Of a stretch of 64,000 nt of DNA, positions 56,392 to 64,000 are shown in pieces. Positions within the stretch are counted from its first letter, which is position 1, and every line of letters starts with the position of its first letter. The notes under the pieces are model-generated. The model did no database searches, was not told the DNA's origin, and saw only the letters and a program-made list of their open reading frames with translations. This DNA comes from Usitatibacter palustris (GTDB lineage: Bacteria > Pseudomonadota > Gammaproteobacteria > Burkholderiales > Usitatibacteraceae). Location of the stretch: positions 3,472,001-3,536,000 of the forward strand of contig NZ_CP053073.1 of NCBI RefSeq assembly GCF_013003985.1, read 5' to 3'. The translations under genes were made by a program, and so were the position numbers.

Positions 56392-57279
56392 GCGCTTGAC
56401 GATGAAATCCGCGAGCTCGTGCAGGCGCCGGGCCTGCTCGCCGAAGGTCGACAGGGCCTCGTGCGCATCCGCGAGCAATTCGTCGGCAAACTTCTTCGCG
56501 CCGGGCAGCCCGAGGAGGCTCGTGTAGGTGGGCTTGTTCGCGTCGCGGTCCTTGCCCGCGGTCTTGCCGAGCGTGGCCGTGTCGCCCTCGTCGTCGAGGA
56601 TGTCGTCGACCACCTGGAAGGCGAGGCCCACGCACTTGGCGTAGCGATCGAGCCGTTCCATCTGCGCGCTGTCGGGGACCTTGCCGCAATGCGCGCCCAG
56701 CAGGACGGACGCGCGGATGAGCGCACCGGTCTTCAGGATGTGCATGAACTCCAGCTCGGGAAGGGTCAGCGCCTTGCCCACGTTCTCGAGGTCGATCGCC
56801 TGGCCGCCGGCCATGCCGCGCGAGCCACAGGCCACCGCGAAGACCTGGATCATGTGCAGCTGCGCCGAAGGATCGTCGGCGAGGCGGTATTCGGCGAGCA
56901 GCTGGAAGGCGAGGCTCTGCAGCGCATCACCCGCGAGCAGCGCCGTGGCTTCGTCGAATTCGACATGCGTCGTGGGCTTGCCGCGGCGCAGCACGTCGTC
57001 GTCCATGCACGGCAGGTCGTCGTGGATGAGCGAATAGGCGTGGATCATCTCGACCGCGGCCGCGGCCACGCGCAGGCGCTGGGGATCGGCGTCGGAGACG
57101 AGGCCGGCCGCGTACGCGAGCATCGGGCGCACGCGCTTGCCGCCTCCGAGGACCGAGTAGCGCATCGCATCGTGGAGCCGCCCGGGTGCGACGCGCGCGG
57201 TGGGCAGGAGCTCGCCCAGGGCCTCCTCCGTGCGTGCCGCGATGTCGCGTGCCCAGTCGTCGAAGGTGGGGCCGCTCAC
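56383..57279 (-). CDS. ispA: Farnesyl diphosphate synthase (polyprenyl synthetase)
   Basis: 298 aa. First Asp-rich motif DDLPCMDDD and second VVDDILDDEGD are intact, with GGGKRVRPML and GQAIDLE. Makes farnesyl diphosphate, the precursor of ubiquinone tails and undecaprenyl phosphate. GTG start overlapping the xseB stop (GTGA, 57276-57279). The usual xseB-ispA-dxs order holds, but a palindrome-filled gap separates it from dxs. Confidence 0.96.
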   Translation of the reverse strand: MSGPTFDDWARDIAARTEEALGELLPTARVAPGRLHDAMRYSVLGGGKRVRPMLAYAAGLVSDADPQRLRVAAAAVEMIHAYSLIHDDLPCMDDDVLRRGKPTTHVEFDEATALLAGDALQSLAFQLLAEYRLADDPSAQLHMIQVFAVACGSRGMAGGQAIDLENVGKALTLPELEFMHILKTGALIRASVLLGAHCGKVPDSAQMERLDRYAKCVGLAFQVVDDILDDEGDTATLGKTAGKDRDANKPTYTSLLGLPGAKKFADELLADAHEALSTFGEQARRLHELADFIVKRDR

Positions 57280-57515
57280 GGTTTCCCGGGATCGAGGTCG
57301 CGCAGGGTTTCGCCGTCGAGGATCGCGATGCGCGCCTGGGCGGCACCGAGCTTCGCTTCGCAGAACTTGATGAGCTCCGCGCCCCGCTGGTAGGCGGCGA
57401 GCGATTCCTCCAGCGGGAGCTTGCCGTCTTCCATCCTTGCGACCAAAGTCTCGAGTTCCTCGAGGGCCTTCTCGAAGGTGAGGTCGGATGCGGGGGGTGC
57501 GGTGGGTGGGGTCAT
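57276..57515 (-). CDS. xseB: Exodeoxyribonuclease VII small subunit
   Basis: 79 aa. TFEKALEELETLVARMEDGK, LPLEESLAAYQRG and the coiled LGAAQARIAIL match the XseB family. Works with XseA to degrade single-stranded DNA. ATG start; the stop overlaps the ispA GTG by 4 nt. Confidence 0.95.
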   Translation of the reverse strand: MTPPTAPPASDLTFEKALEELETLVARMEDGKLPLEESLAAYQRGAELIKFCEAKLGAAQARIAILDGETLRDLDPGKP

Positions 57516-57584
57516 TTGCGGACAGCCAAACCAGCATGATCCACAAAACGCGCGACCCGGGTCAAATGCGCGACAATCGCCGCC

Positions 57585-60500
57585 ATGGATACCGTACGCG
57601 CGCCCGCCTCCAGCGAGAGCGCCGAAGCGCTCCTCGAGCAGTCCCGCGCGAAGCTCTCTACCGACGCGAAGATGGCGCGCGAGCTCGCCGCGCGCGCGCT
57701 CGACGAAGCCCACGCCGCGGGTCACGCGCCCTCCGAGGCCCTCGCCCGCCTCGCCCTGGGCGAAGCCTGCGAGCTGCTCTCCAGCTACGACGAGGCCCTC
57801 GCGCATTTCACCGAGAGCGTGCGGCTGTTCACCGTCCTCGGAGACCTCGAGCAGGTCGCCAAGGCCAAGCGCTCGATCGGCTTTACCTACGACCACCTGG
57901 GCGACTACACCCTGGCGCTCGAGTTCTACCTCGAGGCCCTGAAGATCTACGAAGAGCGCGGCGAGGACGATGGCCGCGCGATCACGCTTCGCACCATCGG
58001 CGTGACCGCCTCCAAGGCCGGCGACCCCGAGCGCGGCATCGAGTACTACCGCGAAAGCCTCGCGATCACCGAGCGCAAGGGCGACAACGAGTCGAGCGCC
58101 AAGACGCTCAACAACCTGGGCATCAACCTCAAGAACATCGGCAAGTATCCCGAAAGCCTCGCCGCGCTCGAAGACGCGCTGCGCCGCGCGCGCAAGTTGC
58201 AGCACGTGGCCCTCGAGGCCGCGGCCCTTTCGAACCTCGGCATCACCTACGACCTCGTGGGTCGTCCCGTCGAGGCCGAGCGCGCGTACGAAGACTCCGT
58301 CATGCTGGGTCGGCGCATGTCGTTCTCGCGCGCCGAGCTCGCCGGGTTGCTGGGCCTTGGCAAGCACCGCCTCGCCGGCGGCCGCCACGCCGAGGCGGAA
58401 ACCGCGCTGCGAGAGGCGCTCGCACTCGCGAGCAAGACCGGCAATCGCGCCGAGACGGCCGAAGCCCACCAGGCGCTCGCGCAGGCGCTCAAGGCGCAGG
58501 GCAAGAACGACGAAGCGCTGCAGCACTTCGAGGCCTACCACGAGATCGAGCGCAGCCTCGTGAACGCCGATTCGCAGCGCCGGATGCGCGGCATGGAAGT
58601 GAAGCTGCGCCTCGACCAGGCGCAGCGCGAAGCGCAACTGCATCGGCAGAAGAGCGCGGAACTCACCGAGGCCTACGACCGCCTGCAGGCCGCCGCCGCT
58701 GAGAAGAACGAGCTCCTCTCGCAGCTCGAGCGACAGAACCGCGAAGACGCCCTCACCGGCATCGCGAACCGCCGCCACCTCGACGAGGAGCTCGCGGAAA
58801 CCTTCACGATCACGCAGCGCACCGGCGGGCCGCTGTGCGTGGCGCTCATCGACATCGATCACTTCAAGCGCATCAACGATTCCTACTCGCACGGCGCCGG
58901 CGACCAGACACTGAAGGAGATCGCGCGGCTGCTGCGCGCGAACACGCGCGATACCGACCTCGTCGCGCGCTTCGGCGGCGAGGAATTCGCGATCGTCTTC
59001 GGCGAACTCGATCTCGATGGCGCGCGCCGCATCTGCGAGCGCATCCGGCAGGCGGTCGAGGCCCACGACTGGGTCGTGATCCATCCGTGGCTCAAGGTCA
59101 CGGTGAGCATCGGCGTCACGGATTCACAGGGCTTCACCAACCACGAGCGGCTGCTGGGCGAAGCCGATGCGCGCCTGTACGCCGCGAAGGAAGCCGGGCG
59201 CAATCGCGTGATCGCCGCACCGGTGCGCACGCCCACGGAGCGCGCGGCCGCCAATACGAAGGCTGAATCGCCCACGATCACCACGCGCGACCCGCGCCGC
59301 GAGCTGATCCTCGCCGAGCAGGTGCGCGGCAGCTACTCGAACCTGCCGATCGCCTACCTCGGAAGCCTGCTCGTCGCGGCGCTCCTTTGCGTCGTGGTGC
59401 GCGACCTCATTCCGGTGCGCATCTGGGGGCCGTGGCTCGCCGCGATGGGCGTGCTCTCATTTGCCCTCGCCGCCCTGCATCGCGCCTACGACAAGAAGAA
59501 GCCCGCGGGTGCGAACGCCAAGCGCTGGGGCCAGTACGCGACCTTCGGCGCGCTCTCGAGTGGCCTGCTCTGGGGCATGGGAACGCTCCTGCTGCACACG
59601 CCCGACTCGATCGACTACCAGATCCTCGTCGCGGTCACGGCCGCGATCGTGGGCTCGAGCGTGGCCTTCGCCTCCGCCACGTACCTGCCGCCCTTCTACG
59701 CATTCTTCTATCCCGCGGTGCTGCCCACCGCGATCATGTTCATCACGAAGACCGACGCCACGCGGATCGTGAGCGGCGTGCTGCTCGTGATCTACCTGCC
59801 GATCATCACGCGCTTCGCGTGGAACCTGAACCGCGCGTTCATCGAGTCGATGCGCCTGCGGTTCCAGAACGTCTCCCTGGTCGCGGAGCTGCGCACGCAG
59901 AAGGAAGCCGCCGAGGGTGCGAACGTCGCCAAGAGCCGCTTCCTTGCCGCCGCGAGCCATGACCTGCGCCAGCCGATGCACGCGCTGGGTCTCTTCCTGC
60001 AGGCGCTGCGCCAGGGGCGGCTCGCGGACCGCGAACGCAAGCTCGTGGAGAACATCGGCGAATCGTTCAACGCCATGGAAGGACTCTTCAACGCGCTGCT
60101 CGACATCTCGCGCCTCGATGCGGGCGTGGTGGAGCCTCGCGAGCGAACCTTCGCGGTGAAGCGCCTGCTCGACCGCATGCGCACCGAGTACACGTCGCAG
60201 GCCGCGGCCAAGGGCGTCACGCTCACCGTGCGCGAGTGCCCGGCGTTCGTGCGGACCGATTCCGTGCTGCTCGAGGAGATCGTCGGCAACTTCGTCTCGA
60301 ACGCGGTGCGCTACACCTCGACCGGGCGCATCCTCGTGGGCGCGCGCATCAGCGGCGGCGATCACCTGCGCATCGAGGTGTGGGATACCGGGCCGGGGAT
60401 TCCGCAGGACAAGCAGCGCGAGGTCTTCCGCGAGTTCGTGCAGCTCGGCAACCCCGAGCGCGATCGCCGCAAGGGCCTGGGCCTCGGGCTCGCGATCGTC

Positions 60501-61028
60501 GAACGCCTGTCGATCCTGCTCGGGCTTCCCGTGGAAGTGCGCTCGGTGCCCGGTCGCGGGTCGTGCTTTCGCGTGCGGGTTCCGATCGGGCGCGCCGAGG
60601 ACGCCGAGCCGATGGAGGTCGATGACGAGCCGCGCGCCGTCGAGCCCTTCCAGGGGCGCTTCATCGTCGTGGTCGACGACGAGCCCGCGGTGCTCGACGC
60701 GATGTCGATCCTCCTCACGGCCTGGGGCTGCGAAGTCGCCTTCGCCGATTCGGGCGCGATGATCCTCGGCAAGCTCGCCACCGCCGCGCGCAAGCCCGAC
60801 CTCGTGCTGTGCGACTACCGGTTGCGCAACGGCGAGAGCGGCATCGAGGTGATCGGCGACATCCGCGCGGAGTTCAACGAGGAGATCCCCGCCGCGCTCA
60901 TCACCGGCGACACGGGGCCCGATCGCCTCAAGGAAGCCCGCGAGAGCGGACTGCCCCTGCTGCACAAGCCGGTGAAGGCCGCGCGCATGCGCGCGCTGAT
61001 GGCCCAGCTCCTGCGCGAGGCGAAGTAA
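57585..61028 (+). CDS. TPR-GGDEF protein fused to a membrane histidine kinase with receiver domain
   Basis: 1147 aa in one frame. Residues 1-330 are TPR repeats and 330-385 a coiled coil. A GGDEF domain (388-545) has ALTGIANRR and the active site FGGEEF at about 464. At about 588-760 come membrane helices (IAYLGSLLVAALLCVVV onward). A histidine kinase follows: His in SHDLRQPMHAL at about 792, the ATPase N box EEIVGNFVSNAVRY and WDTGPGIP/GLGLGLAIV. A receiver (1025-end) has IVVVDDEPA and phospho-Asp in LVLCDYRLRNG at about 1073. Each half is a complete protein type on its own, so this looks like a gene fusion joining diguanylate cyclase to a two-component hybrid. No output DNA-binding domain. 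ATG start, no overlap with neighbours. Confidence 0.92.
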   Translation: MDTVRAPASSESAEALLEQSRAKLSTDAKMARELAARALDEAHAAGHAPSEALARLALGEACELLSSYDEALAHFTESVRLFTVLGDLEQVAKAKRSIGFTYDHLGDYTLALEFYLEALKIYEERGEDDGRAITLRTIGVTASKAGDPERGIEYYRESLAITERKGDNESSAKTLNNLGINLKNIGKYPESLAALEDALRRARKLQHVALEAAALSNLGITYDLVGRPVEAERAYEDSVMLGRRMSFSRAELAGLLGLGKHRLAGGRHAEAETALREALALASKTGNRAETAEAHQALAQALKAQGKNDEALQHFEAYHEIERSLVNADSQRRMRGMEVKLRLDQAQREAQLHRQKSAELTEAYDRLQAAAAEKNELLSQLERQNREDALTGIANRRHLDEELAETFTITQRTGGPLCVALIDIDHFKRINDSYSHGAGDQTLKEIARLLRANTRDTDLVARFGGEEFAIVFGELDLDGARRICERIRQAVEAHDWVVIHPWLKVTVSIGVTDSQGFTNHERLLGEADARLYAAKEAGRNRVIAAPVRTPTERAAANTKAESPTITTRDPRRELILAEQVRGSYSNLPIAYLGSLLVAALLCVVVRDLIPVRIWGPWLAAMGVLSFALAALHRAYDKKKPAGANAKRWGQYATFGALSSGLLWGMGTLLLHTPDSIDYQILVAVTAAIVGSSVAFASATYLPPFYAFFYPAVLPTAIMFITKTDATRIVSGVLLVIYLPIITRFAWNLNRAFIESMRLRFQNVSLVAELRTQKEAAEGANVAKSRFLAAASHDLRQPMHALGLFLQALRQGRLADRERKLVENIGESFNAMEGLFNALLDISRLDAGVVEPRERTFAVKRLLDRMRTEYTSQAAAKGVTLTVRECPAFVRTDSVLLEEIVGNFVSNAVRYTSTGRILVGARISGGDHLRIEVWDTGPGIPQDKQREVFREFVQLGNPERDRRKGLGLGLAIVERLSILLGLPVEVRSVPGRGSCFRVRVPIGRAEDAEPMEVDDEPRAVEPFQGRFIVVVDDEPAVLDAMSILLTAWGCEVAFADSGAMILGKLATAARKPDLVLCDYRLRNGESGIEVIGDIRAEFNEEIPAALITGDTGPDRLKEARESGLPLLHKPVKAARMRALMAQLLREAK

Positions 61029-61043
61029 GTCCGCCTCGCGGCG

Positions 61044-64000
61044 TCAGAACGCCTTGTACACCCCCACCAATCCCACGCCCGTCCCGCCTCCCGCTCCCAC
61101 CACGATTGCCGTGTAAGCGCCCGGTGGAAGGTTGAGGAAGACCGCGGGTTCCTGCGGGTGCGCGGGCGCGAAGCCCGCCGACTGGATGAATCCGACATCG
61201 AGCGGATTGGTCTGCGTCTGCCAGTCGTCGTTGGTCGCGATCACGGCCCCGTCGGATGCGCGCACGATGATGAGCGTCGGGTTCATGAGCGGATTGGCGA
61301 TGCCCGCGTTCACGAGCGAAGGTCCCGCCACGGTGACCACCAGCGGCTGCGTGTTGGTGCCCTGGATGATGAAGCCCGCGATCATCACGTCGTTGCCGGT
61401 GAGCACCTGCCCGCGCGTCGAGATGTTGATGAGCGGGACTTCGGGATGGTCGACTTCGTAGACACCGACGAGGCCCACGCCCGTGCGCCCTCCGGCGCCC
61501 TGCACGATCGCGGTGTACGCGCCGGGCGCGAGCGTCATCATGACCGCGGGTTCGTTCGGATGCGCCGGCGCGAAGCCCGCCGCCTGGATCGCGGCGGCGT
61601 TCGCCGCGTCCTGCCAGTTGTCGTTGTTGCCGATCACCGCGCCATCGGAGGACCGCACCAGCGTGAGCGTCGGATTGGCCAGCGCGTTCGTGATTCCCGC
61701 ATTCACCAGCGAAGGCCCGGCGACGGTCACGATGACAGTCTTTGGCGTCGTGCCGCCAATGATGAAGCCCGCGATCATCACGTCCGCCCCGGTGAGCACC
61801 TGCCCGCGCGTCGAGATGTTCGCCATGCGCGGAATGGCCGCCGGGCTCGAGTTCTTGCTCGTCGCGAACAACGCGATCGCGGTGTTGCCCGCGGCATCGA
61901 GGTGCGTCGCGCTCACGGAAACCGGACCGTCCGGAACCGGGGTCACGTCCATCGCGGCCGTGTGGAACAGCCCGGGCGCGGGCGTGCCGCAAGGCGCGCT
62001 CGCCAGGATGCTGCCGACCGCGACCGCCACGTTGCGCCCGTTCTCCGAACAGGTACCGCGCACGAACAGCCCCGTGAACGTCGGCCCGACGATCGCCCCG
62101 AACGTATCGATCGTCACCTGCGGGTTCACGGTGTCCTTCAGCGTCGAACCCTGCGTAGTCCCGGGATTGCCGTTGCTGTCGGTCTGGCTCACCGACACCT
62201 GCACGTTGCCCTCGGCGAGCGACGCGAGGTTGAGGCTCGTCTTCGAATAGCCCGCCGTGACGCAGGGCGCGGTGCCGCTCACCACCGCCGTCGCCGTGAA
62301 GCTGAACGACACGGGCCCGCCTCCGGTCTCGCAGGTACCCGCGAAGGCGTAGGCCGCCTTGTTGGCATTGTTGATCGCATCGAGCACGCCGATGGTGAGC
62401 GCGGCCGACACCGTGTCCTTCGTCGTGCCGTCGGTCACGCTCTTCGTGTTGCCCGCGGCGTCGGTGAGGGTGGCCGTGAGGCTGACCGCGCCTTGCGGCA
62501 GCGGCGAGACATCGACTCCGGTGGTCGTGAATGCGCTGCCCGTGCAGATACCGCTCGCGGCGACCGAGCCGATCTGCACGTTGACCGTGCGTCCCGCCTC
62601 CGAACACGTTCCGCCGACGATGTACTCGCCCTGGTTGGCGATCGAGATCGGGGGCTTCGACGTGATCGCGAGCGTGGGCTCGAGGACATCGATGGTCCAT
62701 GTGAAGGTGGCCGGTGTCGCGTCCGTGTTGCCGGCGGCATCGATCGCGCGAACGCGGAACGTGCGTGAACCCGCGGCGAGTCCAACGTAAGTCTTCGGCG
62801 AAGTGCACGCGGCGAACGGGTCGGCATCGAGGTTGCACTCGAAGCTCGCAACCCCCGAGCCCGCGTCGGTGCCGCTGAACGTGAACGACGCGCCCGTGCC
62901 GTTGGTGAGCGTGGGCGGCGTCGCGGTGATCGTCGTCTCCGGCGCCGTGAGGTCGATCGTCCACGTGTGGGACGCAGGCGAGGCGTCCGCGTTGGTGGCG
63001 TTGTCGATCGCGCGCACCTGGAACGTGTGCGACCCGGCGGCGAGGCCGGAGTAGGCCTGGGGCGACGTGCAAGCGGCGAACGCGCCGGCATCGAGCTTGC
63101 ACTGGAAGGACGCCACGCCCGATTCCGGATCCGTCCCGGTGAACGTGAAGCTGGGTGCCGCCGTGTTCGAGAACGCGGAGGGTGCCAGCGTGATCGTCGT
63201 GTCGGGCGGCGTCGTGTCGGTGACCTGGATGCTGAAGTTCTGCGTGGCGTCGGGCGGAAGGCCGTTGGTCGCGGTGACCGTGCCCGTGAAAGTGCCCCCG
63301 ACGGTCGGCGTGCCGGAGATCACGCCCGCAGCCGACAAGTTGAGTCCCGTCGGCAACGCTCCCGCGGTGACCGAGAACGTGGGCGCGGGGGCGCCGGTCG
63401 CGGTGTAGGTATGCGAATACGCGACGTTGGGCGGGGCGGTCGCGGGCGGCGCGCTGCTCGTGATCGCGGGCGCGACACCAACCGTGACGGCTGCGGACGT
63501 TGCCGAGGACTCACCCCAGTCCACCGAATTGCGGGCGTAGACGAAGCAGGTGTAGCTGGCGCCGTTCGTCAGGCCGGAGACGACGATCGGCGAAGCGCTG
63601 CCCGCGTTGCCCCCGTTGACGGGCCCATTGCACTCGGCGCCGTACTCGAGCACGGGCGCGTTGCCGTCATCGGCGGGCGGCGTGAACGCGACGCTGATCG
63701 AGCCCGAGGCGGGCGTGACCGTGCCGATCGTGGGCGCAAACGGAACGCGCGGGGCGATGCGCCGCACGCGATGGTTGTCGGTGTCCGCGACATAGAGCCG
63801 GCCATTCGCATCGCGCGTGATGAAGCTCGGCTGGTTCAACTGCGCGCCGGGTGAATCGCCGCCGTCGCCGGCAAAGCCCGGATTGCCGTTGCCGGCCATC
63901 GTCTTGATGGTGCCGTTGGGCAGGACCTTGCGGATGCGATGGTTGTTGCCGTCGCTGATGTAGAGCGCGCCGACGGTGTCGACCGCGATGCCCATCGGCA
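61044..64000 (-). CDS. Large exported protein (5' end beyond window): NHL, Fn3, Ig-like repeats and two C-terminal modules
   Basis: 984 residues visible, start outside the window. N-terminal NHL beta-propeller repeats (GALYISDGNNHRIRKVLPNG, GRLYVADTDNHRVRRI), then a Fn3 domain (about 85-170), a putative-Ig domain (APAPTFSVTAGALPTGL), and three to four Ig-like repeats of about 85 aa (GSGVASFECNLDADPFAACT). The C-terminal third has VMIAGF, VAGPSL, NDNW and PGAYTAIVQG in two tandem modules, as in the proteins at the left edge and 6207-8072. Surface-exposed, ligand unknown. The Cys pairs in the Ig repeats (FQCKLD...AACTS) suggest a disulfide-stabilised extracellular stalk. Confidence 0.85.
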   Translation of the reverse strand, partial: PMGIAVDTVGALYISDGNNHRIRKVLPNGTIKTMAGNGNPGFAGDGGDSPGAQLNQPSFITRDANGRLYVADTDNHRVRRIAPRVPFAPTIGTVTPASGSISVAFTPPADDGNAPVLEYGAECNGPVNGGNAGSASPIVVSGLTNGASYTCFVYARNSVDWGESSATSAAVTVGVAPAITSSAPPATAPPNVAYSHTYTATGAPAPTFSVTAGALPTGLNLSAAGVISGTPTVGGTFTGTVTATNGLPPDATQNFSIQVTDTTPPDTTITLAPSAFSNTAAPSFTFTGTDPESGVASFQCKLDAGAFAACTSPQAYSGLAAGSHTFQVRAIDNATNADASPASHTWTIDLTAPETTITATPPTLTNGTGASFTFSGTDAGSGVASFECNLDADPFAACTSPKTYVGLAAGSRTFRVRAIDAAGNTDATPATFTWTIDVLEPTLAITSKPPISIANQGEYIVGGTCSEAGRTVNVQIGSVAASGICTGSAFTTTGVDVSPLPQGAVSLTATLTDAAGNTKSVTDGTTKDTVSAALTIGVLDAINNANKAAYAFAGTCETGGGPVSFSFTATAVVSGTAPCVTAGYSKTSLNLASLAEGNVQVSVSQTDSNGNPGTTQGSTLKDTVNPQVTIDTFGAIVGPTFTGLFVRGTCSENGRNVAVAVGSILASAPCGTPAPGLFHTAAMDVTPVPDGPVSVSATHLDAAGNTAIALFATSKNSSPAAIPRMANISTRGQVLTGADVMIAGFIIGGTTPKTVIVTVAGPSLVNAGITNALANPTLTLVRSSDGAVIGNNDNWQDAANAAAIQAAGFAPAHPNEPAVMMTLAPGAYTAIVQGAGGRTGVGLVGVYEVDHPEVPLINISTRGQVLTGNDVMIAGFIIQGTNTQPLVVTVAGPSLVNAGIANPLMNPTLIIVRASDGAVIATNDDWQTQTNPLDVGFIQSAGFAPAHPQEPAVFLNLPPGAYTAIVVGAGGGTGVGLVGVYKAF

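Noticed and set aside
56227..57393. Plus-strand frame starting in the dxs-ispA gap and running antisense to ispA
   Set aside because: It begins inside the inverted-repeat spacer and is a shadow of ispA; no domain recognised.

Overview
The window is GC-rich chromosomal DNA from a betaproteobacterium-like organism. The evidence is the torF-glnK-amtB cluster behind a sigma-54 promoter, ubiK, a comM-type ATPase, prfC with a TTG start, the xseB-ispA-dxs order, a 3-hydroxybutyrate oligomer hydrolase and many GTG/TTG starts with 4-nt overlaps. I see no tRNA, rRNA, CRISPR array, phage or transposase gene. The sequence is open at both ends: a large exported protein runs off each edge.

Layout. 1-12316: cell-surface region with an edge-truncated beta-helix protein, GT2 glycosyltransferases, a CAP-domain exported protein, and an operon of a TPR membrane protein, a GT4-GT2 fusion and a DUF2304 protein. 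12317-12957: gene-free, with a decayed inverted repeat and dispersed short repeats. 12958-15652: nitrogen operon torF-glnK-amtB, with a sigma-54 promoter and NtrC-like sites. 15856-20611: ubiK, a tectonin-repeat protein, comM, prfC. 20664-24334: an exported cholesterol-dependent-cytolysin homologue and a large exported alpha/beta hydrolase. 24568-31302: two MFS transporters, a rhodanese, an M20 amidohydrolase, and a tightly overlapped operon of CoA-transferase, thiol dioxygenase and crotonase. 31391-37716: a Cus/Czc-type heavy-metal RND efflux operon. 37680-44626: an exported FG-GAP-like protein, metH and a small unknown. 44630-49174: a GGDEF/EAL protein with a pseudopilin, and a patatin. 49208-54214: a GST-like protein, 3HB-oligomer hydrolase, small exported Cys-paired proteins and an SDR. 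54216-57515: isoprenoid genes dxs and ispA, with xseB. 57585-61028: a TPR-GGDEF-histidine kinase-receiver fusion. 61044-64000: another large exported repeat protein.

How the parts relate. Three exported proteins (left edge, 6207-8072, right edge) end in the same tandem pair of about 125-residue modules, so they probably share an export or surface-attachment route. The 28896-31302 operon reads as 3-mercaptopropionate or related sulfinate catabolism. The efflux operon carries three metal-handling parts: a Cys/His-rich exported peptide, a heavy-metal-binding N-terminus and a CusF-like C-terminus on the adaptor.

Most notable: a Gram-negative cholesterol-dependent cytolysin that keeps the Thr-Leu cholesterol motif but has a rewritten undecapeptide (20664-22106); a protein joining diguanylate cyclase and histidine kinase (57585-61028); palindromic elements that supply stop codons to neighbouring genes (25813, 28796, 56339); and an intrinsic terminator directly before metH.
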